Below, piece after piece: positions 1-9,789 of a stretch of 64,000 nucleotides of DNA. The position numbers were made by a program, and so were the translations under genes. Origin of the DNA: Bdellovibrio bacteriovorus (GTDB lineage: Bacteria; Bdellovibrionota; Bdellovibrionia; Bdellovibrionales; Bdellovibrionaceae); NCBI RefSeq assembly GCF_001592735.1, contig NZ_LUKE01000001.1:186001-250000 (forward strand). The letters are read 5' to 3'. Within the stretch, counting starts at the first letter, position 1. Each line of letters opens with the position of its first letter. The notes under the pieces were generated by a model that was not told the origin of the DNA, did no database searches, and saw only the letters and a list, made by a program, of their open reading frames with translations.

Positions 1-653
1 TCAGTTGAAACATCAGAAGCTTTCATCATCATTTCCGCACGCGCAAATACCGGACGTGGGCCACCACCATCTGAAGTGGTGTGAGAGATTTTAGAAACGT
101 TGCGGATTTTAACTCCCGCTGCTTTGGCGATCTCTTCTGCTTTGCCTTTAGAAGATCTCACCGCATCACCCAGCGCCGCCGCGATCGCTTGGTCGCGTTT
201 ATCTGAATCCCAGTTGATGGATTGAACGTTCACGCCCGAATTGTTGCCTTTTTTCTCGTCGATCAAAGAATCAAGGAAGTTGCCGGCGTCTTCCACTTTG
301 CGGATCACAACCGTCAAACTTTGCGTGACTTGATAACCCGTCAACTGATTGCGCTGAGCTTTTTGGTCGTATTCATAAGTTGGTGACAAAGAGTAGCCAG
401 TGGTTTGGATGTCTTCTTTTTTGATTTTGAATTCATCAAAACTTTTCTTAACTTGTTTGTAAGATTGAGCGGCCAAGCTTTGTGCTTGTTTAGCCGTGTT
501 CGCTTTGCTCCATACAGAGATTTCTAACTGGACCATGTTCGGATCCAGACTTCTTTCTGCCACGCCATTGACAATAATCAAACGATCTTCAGCCTGGGCC
601 GAAAATCCAGCAAAAGTGAATGTCAATAGAGCTGCAATTAAAAACTGTTTCAT
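1..653 (-). CDS. SIMPL (DUF541) domain secreted protein, 3' end outside window
   Basis: The N-terminal 217 residues are visible; the gene runs off the left edge. It starts with a signal peptide (MKQFLIAALLTFTFAGFSAQA) and continues into a SIMPL/DUF541 domain: a VNGVAERSLDP-type opening, a central TTGYSLSPTYEYDQ stretch and a later KAEEIAKAAGVKIRNV segment, all typical of the family. Family members are periplasmic or outer-membrane proteins of poorly defined function, sometimes linked to oxidative stress resistance. It is transcribed divergently from the OmpA-like lipoprotein gene at 786, with about 130 bp between the starts. The family call is firm; a specific role is not supported. Confidence 0.85.
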   Translation of the reverse strand, partial: MKQFLIAALLTFTFAGFSAQAEDRLIIVNGVAERSLDPNMVQLEISVWSKANTAKQAQSLAAQSYKQVKKSFDEFKIKKEDIQTTGYSLSPTYEYDQKAQRNQLTGYQVTQSLTVVIRKVEDAGNFLDSLIDEKKGNNSGVNVQSINWDSDKRDQAIAAALGDAVRSSKGKAEEIAKAAGVKIRNVSKISHTTSDGGGPRPVFARAEMMMKASDVST

Positions 654-785
654 AAAACGCCCTTTCCTTACATAGAGTCCACGGATGATAAACGAGACTG
701 TCCAGAGGTGCAACATGTCTAAACAATGCTCTTGATCATGAAAATTTTTACGACTTTAATAATGATTCCAACAGGAGAAAACTTA

Positions 786-1439
786 ATGAAAAAGATGATT
801 TTAATCGCCACGGCGGCAGCTTTAATGTCTGCAGGCTGCCAAACGACGAAAGACAACCCAAATACAGCTAAAGGCGCTGGTATCGGTGCAGCAATTGGCG
901 CCGTGGCCGGAGCCGTCATTGGTCACCAAACAGGTCGCCGCAACGAAGGTGCATTACTTGGTGCAGCGATCGGTGGTGGTGTCGGGGCTATGGCCGGCAA
1001 TCGCCTAGATAAACAGCAAAAAGAGCTAGAAAAAATCGCCGAAACAAAAAGAACCGAACAAGGTTTGATCACCAAACTAAAAAGCGACATCTTGTTTGAT
1101 ACTGGTAAAGCGGATTTAAAACCTGCCGCAGTGACCAATATCAACCAGCTTGCAGCCATCATGAAAAAGTACCCAGAAAACGTTTTAACCATCAAAGGTT
1201 ATACAGATGACACTGGTGCTTCGGTCGTGAACAACCCATTGTCACAACAACGCGCTGAAGCAGTTCGTCGTCAGTTGGTTTCTGCGGGAGTTCCTGCTGC
1301 AACAGCTACGGCTATTGGCATGGGTTCTGCTGACCCCATTGATCCGGCTAAAACCAAAGAAGCTCGCGCTAAAAATCGTCGTGTAGAAATTGAAATCACG
1401 GTGGATGAATCTAAGATTCCTAAGCAAGCGACAAAATAG
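786..1439 (+). CDS. OmpA-family lipoprotein with glycine zipper
   Basis: A 217-residue lipoprotein. The start at 786 is chosen because AGGAGA lies just upstream and a signal peptide ending in a lipobox (MSAGC) follows. Residues about 30-80 form a glycine-zipper region (GAGIGAAIGAVAGAVIG and a second GAAIGGGVGAMAG block). The C-terminal 110 residues are an OmpA-like peptidoglycan-binding domain with LFDTGKADLKP, GYTDDTG and a closing NRRVEIEI motif. Such proteins tether the outer membrane to peptidoglycan; the zipper may insert into or oligomerise at the membrane. A longer in-frame start at 726 has no better ribosome site. The gene converges directly with the HD hydrolase at 1440. Confidence 0.92.
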   Translation: MKKMILIATAAALMSAGCQTTKDNPNTAKGAGIGAAIGAVAGAVIGHQTGRRNEGALLGAAIGGGVGAMAGNRLDKQQKELEKIAETKRTEQGLITKLKSDILFDTGKADLKPAAVTNINQLAAIMKKYPENVLTIKGYTDDTGASVVNNPLSQQRAEAVRRQLVSAGVPAATATAIGMGSADPIDPAKTKEARAKNRRVEIEITVDESKIPKQATK

Positions 1440-2012
1440 TTATTTCAGTAAACCGTGGGCGAGCTCTAAAAATCTCGCCTCGGTCACCTCCGGTGGCCAA
1501 GGAATAATCGGGAAATCAAAAGGCTCATCCTCCGCAATATTCCAAGACTTTAAATCCTTCGTGATCAAATCCCGCACTTCGGTCGCTAATAATCTTTTAT
1601 CAATTTGTTTTACAACCTTCGGCAGTGGTGATTCTAAACCAAACTTCTGCGCGATGGCCCAATGAATGCGCGATTCAATGATTTCAAATTCAGGTAAAAG
1701 CGCTTTCACTGGCGAAACCAAGTCCCCGACATAAGCTTCCGTCGCATCGTGAAAAAGCATATGCCGAGCAATATCTTTAGTTGGCGCCACTTCTGCTCCC
1801 AGGCAAGAGTGCTGGCCAACGCTGTAAAAAAATCTTGTATGCCCATTAAAGCGGGCCTGACGGGCCAAAGCGCAGGCGATGTCCTGTAAAAGGACAGCCT
1901 CGGGATCGGGTTTAAGGATGTTAAAGCGCTTCCCCGAAAGCGTAATAACCCAAGATTTTTCAATGACTTCCGGTCGATTCAGTTTTTCGCTTAAAGCAGG
2001 CATTTGTGACAT
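1440..2012 (-). CDS. HD-domain phosphohydrolase, YfbR-like
   Basis: A 190-residue cytoplasmic protein with an HD-superfamily metal site: a first His in SVGQHS, the His-Asp pair in LFHDATEAYVGD, and a later Asp in KQIDKRLLATE. This order and the short length match YfbR-like 5'-deoxynucleotidases and related phage-type HD hydrolases that dephosphorylate nucleoside monophosphates. The exact substrate cannot be read from the sequence. Its stop abuts the stop of the OmpA-like lipoprotein gene, with no visible terminator between the two. Confidence 0.85.
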   Translation of the reverse strand: MSQMPALSEKLNRPEVIEKSWVITLSGKRFNILKPDPEAVLLQDIACALARQARFNGHTRFFYSVGQHSCLGAEVAPTKDIARHMLFHDATEAYVGDLVSPVKALLPEFEIIESRIHWAIAQKFGLESPLPKVVKQIDKRLLATEVRDLITKDLKSWNIAEDEPFDFPIIPWPPEVTEARFLELAHGLLK

Positions 2013-2116
2013 ACCCCAAGGGCTTACCAGGTTTTGCGTAAGTCCTTCAATCTCAAAATTTTTTCATGTAGCAGACTTCCCTTGAGCTTTCCCCGGTTTC
2101 CCCCTATTTAGACGCC

Positions 2117-3724
2117 ATGCAAAGACGTGACTTCCTAAAAAGCTCCCTTTCCGCGGCCGCTATTTCCTCTTTAGGTTTGCCCAAGATGGCTAAGGCCTCT
2201 GCCTGGGCTTCAGAAAATTTGGCGGATGATTTACCAATCGCTCAGATCGACACCCCCTCAAGTATTGATTTTAACGGAGACATGCCGACTCGCCCGCACA
2301 ATATCTTGTGGGACGTGAACGGCTACTTTGCAAAAAAAGGCGGCGTTCCACCGGTCAGTGAACACCTTGATGTGGTCGTTGTTGGTGGAGGTGTGGCGGG
2401 TTTAACGGCGGCTTATCATCTTCGTCATAAAAAAGTGGCGCTGATTGAACAAGACATGCGCTTTGGTGGAAATGCTAAAGGTGAAGTTTATAAAGACGCG
2501 GTTTATTCCATTGGCTCGGCTTATCTTTGTGAGCCTGAAGCTGATTCAGATTTAGGAAAACTTTTAACAGAATTAGATATCTGGAAAAAAGGTCGCACCG
2601 AATCTGGTGAAGAGACTTCCGTGTTTTTTGGAAACGCGTTCCGCAAACCTTTTTGGGAAGGTGCGAGTGATCCCGAAGCGGCGGCGGACTTTAAAAAATT
2701 CCACGCCAAGATGGTAGAAATTTATAACGAAGCTGATTTTGATCACGAAACTTCAGAGTGGGCCAAAGCCAATGATCGCCTCACGATGGAAGAATGGATT
2801 CAAAAAGAATTCGGCACCTTACATCCGCACATCATGGAGTATTTGCAGCTTTATGCCTGGAGCTCTTTCGGGGCTTCTTTAGATGAATTATCGGCATTGC
2901 AATACTTGGGATTTATTTCGGCTGAAACCGGATCGCTTTTAGTTTTCCCAGGCGGAAACTCTTACGTTCTTCATAAAATGGTGCAAAAAATCCGTGCGGA
3001 ATCTAAAACGGCCTCTTTGCGTTCGGGCTGCTTAGTCATGCGCGTAAAAAACGAGGGTGACGGCGTCAGCGTCGTTTATGAAAATGCCCTGGGAGAACTC
3101 ATCCATGTGCGAGCAAAGCATGCTATTCTAGCGTGCCCCAAATACGTAGCTAACTATTTGGTTCCCGAAGCCGGCATGGAAAGATTCAATATGGTTCGCC
3201 GCCTGCCATACCGTGCGTATTTGGTGGCTAATTTATTTATTAATAAACCATTCAAAGCCCCGAGCTATGAGCTTTACTGCCTGCGTGGAGAAATGCCGCC
3301 GGCACCAAACCCGTCTCGGCCACCCAAACGGAGTTTTACTGACATTTGCTTCGGAACTTGGGCACAGCACGACAAAACCACTCACGGAGTTTTCACTCTG
3401 TACCACGGAATTGCTTATGATGGCGCCCGACAAAACCTGTTCATCCCTTCAGCGCATGAGAAATACAAAAACCAATACCTGACGGACATTGAGCCTGTTC
3501 TGCGTACATTGGGACTAAATACTCAAGATATTCACGGCATTAGAATGACTCGTTGGGGACACGCTCTACCGGTGGCTCGTGCCGGAATGTTGGTCGACGG
3601 AACCGCGGCTGCGGCAAGTGCGAGTGTGGGAAATATCCATTACGCCAACCAAGATAACACGATGAATCCTAGCTTTGAGTCGGCTTTCCAAGCCGCCTTA
3701 ACGGCCATTCGCCGTGTCGAATAA
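2117..3724 (+). CDS. Tat-exported FAD-dependent amine oxidase-like oxidoreductase
   Basis: A 535-residue flavoprotein. The N-terminus MQRRDFLKSS is a twin-arginine signal, so export of the folded FAD enzyme to the periplasm is likely. Residues about 85-115 form a Rossmann dinucleotide-binding motif (VVVVGGGVAGLTAAYHL) followed by an acidic strand end (ALIEQD), as in amine oxidase, protoporphyrinogen oxidase and carotenoid desaturase families. A C-terminal flavin segment is visible near IHYANQDNTMNPSFESA. The substrate cannot be inferred. It stands alone, followed by a DUF2007 protein gene after 40 bp. Confidence 0.85.
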   Translation: MQRRDFLKSSLSAAAISSLGLPKMAKASAWASENLADDLPIAQIDTPSSIDFNGDMPTRPHNILWDVNGYFAKKGGVPPVSEHLDVVVVGGGVAGLTAAYHLRHKKVALIEQDMRFGGNAKGEVYKDAVYSIGSAYLCEPEADSDLGKLLTELDIWKKGRTESGEETSVFFGNAFRKPFWEGASDPEAAADFKKFHAKMVEIYNEADFDHETSEWAKANDRLTMEEWIQKEFGTLHPHIMEYLQLYAWSSFGASLDELSALQYLGFISAETGSLLVFPGGNSYVLHKMVQKIRAESKTASLRSGCLVMRVKNEGDGVSVVYENALGELIHVRAKHAILACPKYVANYLVPEAGMERFNMVRRLPYRAYLVANLFINKPFKAPSYELYCLRGEMPPAPNPSRPPKRSFTDICFGTWAQHDKTTHGVFTLYHGIAYDGARQNLFIPSAHEKYKNQYLTDIEPVLRTLGLNTQDIHGIRMTRWGHALPVARAGMLVDGTAAAASASVGNIHYANQDNTMNPSFESAFQAALTAIRRVE

Positions 3725-3764
3725 ATTTGTACCCAGAGGCTTGGCATCGACATAGAATTGCTTC

Positions 3765-4259
3765 ATGAGCGATAACAAGGCCCATGTGTTCCTGATGGAA
3801 TGTGCGGACTTCTCTGAAGCCCGCGTTGCAAAATCTTTCTTAGAGTCCCAAGGATTTCATCCGCATGTGCGCGATGAACAGCTTCGCAGTGTCGCCCCCC
3901 ATTTAGGAGATGCCTTAGGAAAGTTGATTTTAGAAATTCCAGAGCATGAGTTTTTAAGTGCCTCCCAAGCTTTAGAAAAAATCGAAGCCCCTGAGGTGGC
4001 TTCCCCGATCACGGATTCTGAAGAAACTCAAAATCTTGCTAAAAAAAGTCTGTGGAATTCTATTCTGGGACTGATCATCGTGCCGGTGCTTTGCAATGTC
4101 TATTCGATGGTCTTGGGTTGGCGAGTTCTCGCACGGGAAATGCCGCTGTCAAAAAAAAGCAAGCAACGTTTAGTTTTGGCAATGTTTATCAATGCCGCCG
4201 CTTTTTACTTTTGGCTGACAATCGGTTTTAAAACAGTGCGAAGTGCGTTCACATTATGA
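3765..4259 (+). CDS. DUF2007-like domain membrane protein
   Basis: A 164-residue protein. The first 75 residues (ECADFSEARVAKSFLESQGF, then a DE..R...PHLGDALGKLILEIPE pattern) look like the DUF2007 'putative prokaryotic signal-transducing' domain, a small alpha/beta fold. After a linker there are two hydrophobic segments (about 95-120 and 135-160), so the C-terminus should sit in the inner membrane. No catalytic residues are evident. It ends just before the solute-binding protein gene at 4324. Confidence 0.7.
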   Translation: MSDNKAHVFLMECADFSEARVAKSFLESQGFHPHVRDEQLRSVAPHLGDALGKLILEIPEHEFLSASQALEKIEAPEVASPITDSEETQNLAKKSLWNSILGLIIVPVLCNVYSMVLGWRVLAREMPLSKKSKQRLVLAMFINAAAFYFWLTIGFKTVRSAFTL

Positions 4260-4323
4260 AGCGCATGTTTTATTGCACGAGACAATTCATCAAGTTTTTC
4301 TTAACTCTCAGATTTTATACTCT

Positions 4324-5238
4324 ATGCGTATGCTTCGAAGTTTGATTCTTTCTTCTTTGATGTTCTGTGCGTCTTCGGGGTTTGCGATGACCATCGTGGG
4401 CTTTGATGGTGAACCTTTTTATTTTAAAAACGGATCTGAGGGTATTGCGGGCGCCTGTCATGAGATCATGCAAAAACTGTGTGATAAAGAAAAGCTTCAT
4501 TGCAAATTTAAAATCGCCTCTTTACCCCAGGTTTTGGAGATGATGAAAACGGGCAAAGCCGACGCGACTTGCCCCCTTTCCGAAACTCAAGATCGCACTG
4601 AATACATAGGTTTCAGTAACAAAGTTTTTAAAACTCGTTTTGCATTTTTTGGACTGCCCGATGTGGCGACCAAAGTCATTCAGCTAAAAGATCTTTCGGG
4701 GCTTTCCGTCGGCGTAAACACGCCCTCCCGAGTCTCTGAAAGTCTTGAAGAAATACGTCAGAACTCACCTGTGAAATTTGAAATCATCAAGGAAAGTTCC
4801 AATATTTCGACGTTGATGCGAGCAGAAAAAATCTCGACCGTTTTGGCCTACATTAATCATGAAATTGCCATGCGCTGGATTGAAAAGTCACACAGCCCCT
4901 TAGTCGAAGCACCGCTGAAGGGCGAAATTCTTTCTTACAACATCGGTTTTTCTAAAAAGACTTTGTCGAATGAAAAAATCGCTCGTTATGTGACGTCCAT
5001 CCAAGAAATAACCGACGATAAAGAAACCCAAGACTCCGTGGCAAAATTAGGTTTAACTTTATGGTCTGAAGCCACCAGCCTAAAAACTGAAGCTGACGTA
5101 AAATCCGCTACGCCTGCACCCACCGCCAGCATCGTTCCGGCCTCGACACAAGGCTTAACCCCGTCCGTGACCCCGTCGCCTCTTGCGACCGCAGTTCCTG
5201 GTGCTAAAGAAAAATCTGAGAAAGAAGATTCGGAATAA
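4324..5238 (+). CDS. Extracellular solute-binding protein family 3-like
   Basis: A 304-residue secreted protein. ATG at 4324 is chosen because it gives a clean signal peptide (MRMLRSLILSSLMFCASSGFA); an in-frame ATG 81 bp upstream would add an unlikely hydrophilic extension. The mature part resembles the periplasmic binding protein fold of amino-acid ABC receptors: VGFDGEPFYFKN at the start, a KTGKADATCPLSETQDRTEYIGFS motif region and a LSGLSVGVNTPS hinge segment. The last 45 residues are a Pro/Thr/Ala-rich low-complexity tail. No permease or ATPase is adjacent, so ligand and partner are unknown. A strong terminator follows. Confidence 0.8.
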   Translation: MRMLRSLILSSLMFCASSGFAMTIVGFDGEPFYFKNGSEGIAGACHEIMQKLCDKEKLHCKFKIASLPQVLEMMKTGKADATCPLSETQDRTEYIGFSNKVFKTRFAFFGLPDVATKVIQLKDLSGLSVGVNTPSRVSESLEEIRQNSPVKFEIIKESSNISTLMRAEKISTVLAYINHEIAMRWIEKSHSPLVEAPLKGEILSYNIGFSKKTLSNEKIARYVTSIQEITDDKETQDSVAKLGLTLWSEATSLKTEADVKSATPAPTASIVPASTQGLTPSVTPSPLATAVPGAKEKSEKEDSE

Positions 5239-5240
5239 AA

Positions 5241-5266
5241 AAGCCCCTCGAATCTCGAAGGGCTTT
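5241..5266. terminator. Intrinsic terminator, probably bidirectional
   Basis: AAGCCCCTCGA and TCGAAGGGCTT form an 11-bp stem with one mismatch, a 3-4 nt loop and a run of T on the + strand. A run of A precedes the stem, so it can also work on the minus strand. It lies between the convergent solute-binding protein and aconitase genes. Confidence 0.9.
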
Positions 5267-5297
5267 TTTGGCTTGCTTGTTTAAATCGTCCGCGATC

Positions 5298-7559
5298 TTA
5301 AAGACCGCGGATTAAGTTCAACGCACTTCCCGCGCGGAACCATTTTAATTGTTCAGCGTTATAGGTGTGCTTCAGTTCAATATTTTCGGTTGTTCCGTCT
5401 TTGTGCTTAAGAACCATGGTCACCGGTTTTCCAGGTGCTAGGTCCTTAAGGTTGATCAAGCTGACCAAATCAGTCTCTTGGACTTTGTCGTAATCTTTTG
5501 GATTAGCGAAAGTTAAAGCCAAGACACCTTGTTTTTTCAAATTGGTTTCATGGATACGCGCAAATGATTTTGTGATCACCGCCGTACCACCTAAGAACCT
5601 TGGCGACATCGCCGCATGTTCACGTGAAGAACCTTCCCCGTAGTTTTCATCGCCAATGATAACCCAGCCCTTACCTTGTTTTTGGTAATTGCGCGCCACT
5701 TGTGGGAACTCGATGTGCTCTTCACCGGTGAGCAAGTTTTTACCTTTACCAATTTCCGCAGTGAACGCGTTATCCGCACCCAACAACATGTTGTTAGAGA
5801 TGTTGTCTAAGTGACCGCGATAATTTAACCACTTACCCCCCGGAGAGATATGATCCGTTGTACATTTGCCTTTGGCTTTGGCTAAAACCAGGTTGTCCAC
5901 AAAATCTTTTCCATCCCATTTTGTAAACGGAGCTAGTAATTGCAAACGCTCAGACGTGGGGCTGACCGCCACTTGCGCTTGAGCCCCCGCAGGTTTTTGA
6001 TAACCTTCGGTGTCAGGGATAAAACCTTGCGCTGGCAATTCAGGCGCCACCGGTGCTTGAAGTTTGATTTTGCCTTTAGGTCCTTGAAGCTCATCGGTCG
6101 CTGGATTGAAATCCAAGCGTCCGGCTAAGCCCAACGCCATCACGATTTCTGGGGATCCGATGAAAGCCAACGTCTCAGGGTTCGCATCATTACGTGCACG
6201 GAAGTTGCGGTTGAATGACGTCACGATAGTATTTTTAGTACCCGTTTTGACGTCATCACGGCGCCATTGACCGATACAAGGTCCGCAAGCATTTGCCAAG
6301 ACTGTCGCGCCCACTTCGTTGAACGTCGCCATTTGACCGTCGCGTTCAATTGTTTTTTGGATCTGTGTGGAACCCGGCGACACTAGGAACGGTTGATTCA
6401 TTTTAACACCGATATCCATAGCTTGTTTGGCGACGAAGGCCGCTCTGCCAATGTCTTCGTAAGAAGAGTTCGTGCAAGAACCAATCAACGCGGAAGAAAT
6501 CTCGATCGTGTAACCTTTTTCTGCAGATTCTTTTTTAAGGGCCGAAATAGGACGCGCGATGTCTGGAGAGTGAGGACCCACTAAGTGGGGTTCTAACGCT
6601 GACAAATCGATTTCGTAAACCTCGTCAAAGTATTTACCTGGATTCGCCATCACATCAGCATCGGCGGACAAAAGATCTTTGTGCCCATCAGCCACTTGTG
6701 AAAGCTCAGTACGGCCTGTTGATTTTAAATAGGCCGCCATACGATCATCATAAGGAAACACAGAGCAAGTAGCCCCAAGTTCTGCCCCCATGTTCGTGAT
6801 CGTGGCTTTACCCGTACAAGAAATGGAAGACGTTCCTTCACCAAAGTACTCAACAATTTTATCTGTTCCACCTTTAACGGTGAGCATTCCGCAAAGTTTT
6901 AAGATCACGTCTTTTGCTGACGCCCAACCTTGCAATTTACCTTTTAAGTGAACACCAATAAGTTTTGGATTTTTAACTTCCCAAGGAAGTCCGACCATCA
7001 CGTCCGAAGCGTCAGATCCCCCGACACCGACGGCACACATCCCCAAACCACCGGCATTCGGTGTGTGAGAGTCTGTTCCGATCATCAAGCCACCGGGGAA
7101 CGCGTAGTTTTCTAAGATCACTTGGTGAATGATACCCGCACCTGGTCTCCAGAACCCGATGTTGTAACGAGACGATGTTGTCGCCAAAAACTCAAAAACT
7201 TCTTTGTTCGACATGTTTGAAGCGTTCATGTCCGCTTCTTTACCTTTGTAAGCTTGGATCAAGTGATCGCAGTGGACTGTTGAAGGAACGGCGGCTTCAT
7301 CTTTTCCCGCAAGCATGAATTGCAACAAAGCCATTTGCGCCGTCGCATCTTGCATCGCCACACGGTCCGGTCTTAACAATAAGAAACTTTCACCGCGAAC
7401 AAGCTCTTGATTTTGAGGGTCATCCAAGTGACCAAAAAGAATTTTTTCTGCAAGAGTCAAAGGACGGTTCAAACGGTTGCGGATCACCGTCAAACGTTCT
7501 GCGGTTTTCTTGTAAACGTTTTGCACCATCTCGGGAGTGGTTTCGATTTTAGAAGCCAT
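5298..7559 (-). CDS. acn: Aconitate hydratase (mitochondrial-type)
   Basis: A 753-residue enzyme that isomerises citrate to isocitrate via cis-aconitate in the TCA cycle, in the cytoplasm. The three [4Fe-4S] cysteines are visible in [14 protein letters not shown] and [10 protein letters not shown]. Substrate-site motifs HCDHLI and [13 protein letters not shown] are present, as is the C-terminal swivel domain ([15 protein letters not shown] and [15 protein letters not shown]). The length and N-terminal sequence fit the shorter mitochondrial-type aconitase rather than the roughly 890-residue AcnA or AcnB. It is monocistronic here, with 97 bp to the divergent sirtuin gene. Confidence 0.97.
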   Translation of the reverse strand: MASKIETTPEMVQNVYKKTAERLTVIRNRLNRPLTLAEKILFGHLDDPQNQELVRGESFLLLRPDRVAMQDATAQMALLQFMLAGKDEAAVPSTVHCDHLIQAYKGKEADMNASNMSNKEVFEFLATTSSRYNIGFWRPGAGIIHQVILENYAFPGGLMIGTDSHTPNAGGLGMCAVGVGGSDASDVMVGLPWEVKNPKLIGVHLKGKLQGWASAKDVILKLCGMLTVKGGTDKIVEYFGEGTSSISCTGKATITNMGAELGATCSVFPYDDRMAAYLKSTGRTELSQVADGHKDLLSADADVMANPGKYFDEVYEIDLSALEPHLVGPHSPDIARPISALKKESAEKGYTIEISSALIGSCTNSSYEDIGRAAFVAKQAMDIGVKMNQPFLVSPGSTQIQKTIERDGQMATFNEVGATVLANACGPCIGQWRRDDVKTGTKNTIVTSFNRNFRARNDANPETLAFIGSPEIVMALGLAGRLDFNPATDELQGPKGKIKLQAPVAPELPAQGFIPDTEGYQKPAGAQAQVAVSPTSERLQLLAPFTKWDGKDFVDNLVLAKAKGKCTTDHISPGGKWLNYRGHLDNISNNMLLGADNAFTAEIGKGKNLLTGEEHIEFPQVARNYQKQGKGWVIIGDENYGEGSSREHAAMSPRFLGGTAVITKSFARIHETNLKKQGVLALTFANPKDYDKVQETDLVSLINLKDLAPGKPVTMVLKHKDGTTENIELKHTYNAEQLKWFRAGSALNLIRGL

Positions 7560-7656
7560 GAGTATTGCCTTTCTGTAAAGAACGGCCCATCCTAATGAAA
7601 ATCAGTTGAAAACTCAAACAGTTGCACCCCTTTGTGCGAAGCGATAAAGTGCCTCT

Positions 7657-8367
7657 ATGAACCGCGAAATTTTTAAAAATATTGTGATCTTAACCGGTGC
7701 TGGAATCAGCGCTGAAAGCGGCATTCGCACCTTTCGGGATCAAGACGGATTGTGGGAGGAGCATCGCATTGAAGACGTCGCGACTCCAGAAGCATTTCAA
7801 CGCGACCCCGCCTTGGTTCAACGCTTTTACAATCTGCGCCGTGCACAGCTTAAAGATGAAAATGTGCTACCAAATAAGGCACACGAAGCCTTGGCCCGCT
7901 TAGAATCAGAATGGGAAGGAAACTTTCTTTTGGTCACGCAGAATGTCGACAACTTGCATCGTCGTGCGGGATCTAAAAACTTACTGCACATGCATGGAAG
8001 GTTGGATCGCGTGTTCTGTCAAAATTGTGACGAACACTGGGATCACAGCGAAAATTTGGCGGTGGACGAGGCTTGCATCGCCTGCGGTCGTCGCGGCAAC
8101 GTGCGCCCCGATATCGTGTGGTTTGGCGAGATGCCCTATCACATGGATGAAATTTACGAGGCTTTAGATAAAGCCGATTATTTTATTTCTATTGGCACTA
8201 GCGGCCTGGTGTACCCGGCCGCGGGCTTTGTCCAAATCGCATGGAAAGCGCGAAAGATTGAATTTAATATGAAAGAAACCGGGATCTCCCCGGCCTTTCA
8301 CGAACACCGCATGGGTCCGGCCACTGTCGAAGTGGACCAATGGGTGAATGAGATTTTAACTGACTAG
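7657..8367 (+). CDS. NAD-dependent protein deacylase (sirtuin, CobB/SIRT5-like)
   Basis: A 236-residue cytoplasmic sirtuin that removes acyl groups from lysines using NAD. Motifs: GAGISAESGIRTFRD (NAD binding), TQNVDNLHRRAG, catalytic His113 in LLHMHG, and a zinc site formed by CQNC and CIAC. Tyr58 and Arg61 form the YxxR pair that in SIRT5-type (class III) sirtuins recognises succinyl and malonyl groups, so desuccinylase activity is plausible as well as deacetylation. No operon partner is evident; the next gene is convergent. Confidence 0.95.
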   Translation: MNREIFKNIVILTGAGISAESGIRTFRDQDGLWEEHRIEDVATPEAFQRDPALVQRFYNLRRAQLKDENVLPNKAHEALARLESEWEGNFLLVTQNVDNLHRRAGSKNLLHMHGRLDRVFCQNCDEHWDHSENLAVDEACIACGRRGNVRPDIVWFGEMPYHMDEIYEALDKADYFISIGTSGLVYPAAGFVQIAWKARKIEFNMKETGISPAFHEHRMGPATVEVDQWVNEILTD

Positions 8368-8372
8368 GCAGA

Positions 8373-8711
8373 TTAATAAGTCGAGTAGCACTTCTTAGAT
8401 GTCACAACAAGATCGGCATTGCGAACCATGAAGTGGCAAGAGTCTTCGTTGCGGTGAAGGTACACGCGCACGTGCGGCTCAACTTCGCCTTTTTTATTTA
8501 CGACTTGAGTGTCTTCCGCCTGGATGTCCCAGATTCTTTCTAAAGTGCACATCTCATCAACGCTCCATTTTGCGTTTTTCGCTACAACCTGGATGGCTTG
8601 CATATAGCGAGGGATGCCAAAATATTTTTCGCATTTATTTCCCGCAGGAACATTTTGAGCAAAAGCGGCTGAAGAAGCCAAAACAAGAGCCAAAGAAAGA
8701 ATAATACGCAT
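8373..8711 (-). CDS. Small secreted cysteine-containing protein, unknown
   Basis: A 112-residue protein with a clear signal peptide (MRIILSLALVLASSAAFA, cleavage before QN). The mature protein of about 94 residues has four cysteines (KCEKYF, EMCTLER, DSCHF, KKCYSTY) that could form two disulfides in the periplasm. No family was recognised. It converges with the sirtuin gene with only 5 bp between the stops. Confidence 0.75.
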   Translation of the reverse strand: MRIILSLALVLASSAAFAQNVPAGNKCEKYFGIPRYMQAIQVVAKNAKWSVDEMCTLERIWDIQAEDTQVVNKKGEVEPHVRVYLHRNEDSCHFMVRNADLVVTSKKCYSTY

Positions 8712-8917
8712 TGGAACACTCCTTAAATTTGGCCGACAACCTAAAAAAACAGTGCCGGGATGTCAACGCGGGCGGCCCGGGCACCCTTATCGCAAACGGA
8801 ATGATAATAGCGTGCCCGCCATGGCCCGGCACCCTGTCTAAATCAAAGGCAGATCCAACAGGTCAAAACGCTTATATTGGCCCAGCCCCTGGCATTAGGT
8901 TCGCAAGCTTTCGACTC

Positions 8918-9766
8918 ATGCAGATTTTTAAGTACACCTTAATGTTCGTTCTTTCTTGGGTGGCGCTGGCAGAAGCGCGGGTGCCGTATGCTCCCCTGAA
9001 AGCCCCGGGGCGCGTTTCTTTCAAGGAAAACATCGTTTACCAAGGCACCGAGGCGACCGAAAGCAGTCCTGCCTGGAAAAGCATCGTGCAAATCCAATTT
9101 GCCGATAAAGAAGGTAATGCCACTGCCTGCACCGGGGGCATTTTAAGTGCGAACGCCATCCTGACCGCGGCTCATTGCATTCGTGATACGAATTTAGAAT
9201 ACATTGTCGTTAACTTGTTCCGCGGCGCTAAAATAGTAAGCCAAAAATTTTATACCAAAGGAAATTTCCTAGGCACTCGCAATCCTTCCTATGAACTTTC
9301 AGCTTACGATACGATTCACGACACCGCGGTGATTGTTTTAAAAGAAAAACTTTTTGAAGCGTCTTCCGAATATAAACCCTTAGCCATTTTGAATTCGACC
9401 ACTCGCGCGAAGATTCGTCTTGCCGACACTGTCTATGTGGCGGGCACCGGATTAACGGAGTTAGAGCTTAAAGTCTTAAGCGAAGGCAAGCTTATTCATA
9501 CCACCGGCTACCTGACTTCATTTGAATCCGAAGATGCCATCGAAGTCGAAGTCACAAAACCTTCCGGTCTTTGCGCCGGGGATTCGGGCTCTCCGATTGT
9601 GATGAAGATTGACAACGAATATATCATTGCGGCCATTTCTTCGGCGGTGACACCCAACTTAAGCGATCTTTGCGGGACGACCCTGCATGGCACCTTTATG
9701 AGTGCCAGCGAGTCTGAATGGATTCTATCGGCGATCGCCCAGGGTCTGGTTAAATTAAAAAACTAA
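8918..9766 (+). CDS. Secreted trypsin-like serine protease (S1 family)
   Basis: A 282-residue protease. The start at 8918 gives a signal peptide (MQIFKYTLMFVLSWVALAEA); the open frame extends 69 codons further upstream, but that part is not protein-like. The catalytic triad is visible: His86 in TAAHC, Asp135 in HDTAVIVL, Ser223 in CAGDSGSP. Cysteine pairs around His86 and Ser223 fit chymotrypsin-fold disulfides. The predator secretes many proteases; whether this one acts in the periplasm, outside the cell or on prey cannot be told. It converges with batD. Confidence 0.92.
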   Translation: MQIFKYTLMFVLSWVALAEARVPYAPLKAPGRVSFKENIVYQGTEATESSPAWKSIVQIQFADKEGNATACTGGILSANAILTAAHCIRDTNLEYIVVNLFRGAKIVSQKFYTKGNFLGTRNPSYELSAYDTIHDTAVIVLKEKLFEASSEYKPLAILNSTTRAKIRLADTVYVAGTGLTELELKVLSEGKLIHTTGYLTSFESEDAIEVEVTKPSGLCAGDSGSPIVMKIDNEYIIAAISSAVTPNLSDLCGTTLHGTFMSASESEWILSAIAQGLVKLKN

Positions 9767-9789
9767 GCCGGCCTACTCGGCGTAACGCT

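Noticed and set aside
4247-4259. TTCACA-TTA-TGAA near the solute-binding protein start as another fibre-type operator
   Set aside because: It lies within the end of the DUF2007 coding region and matches only part of the second half-site; chance is sufficient.
8711-8917. N-terminal extension of the trypsin-like protease
   Set aside because: The 69 upstream codons give no signal peptide and sit in the promoter region of the divergent gene; starting at 8918 gives a normal signal sequence.
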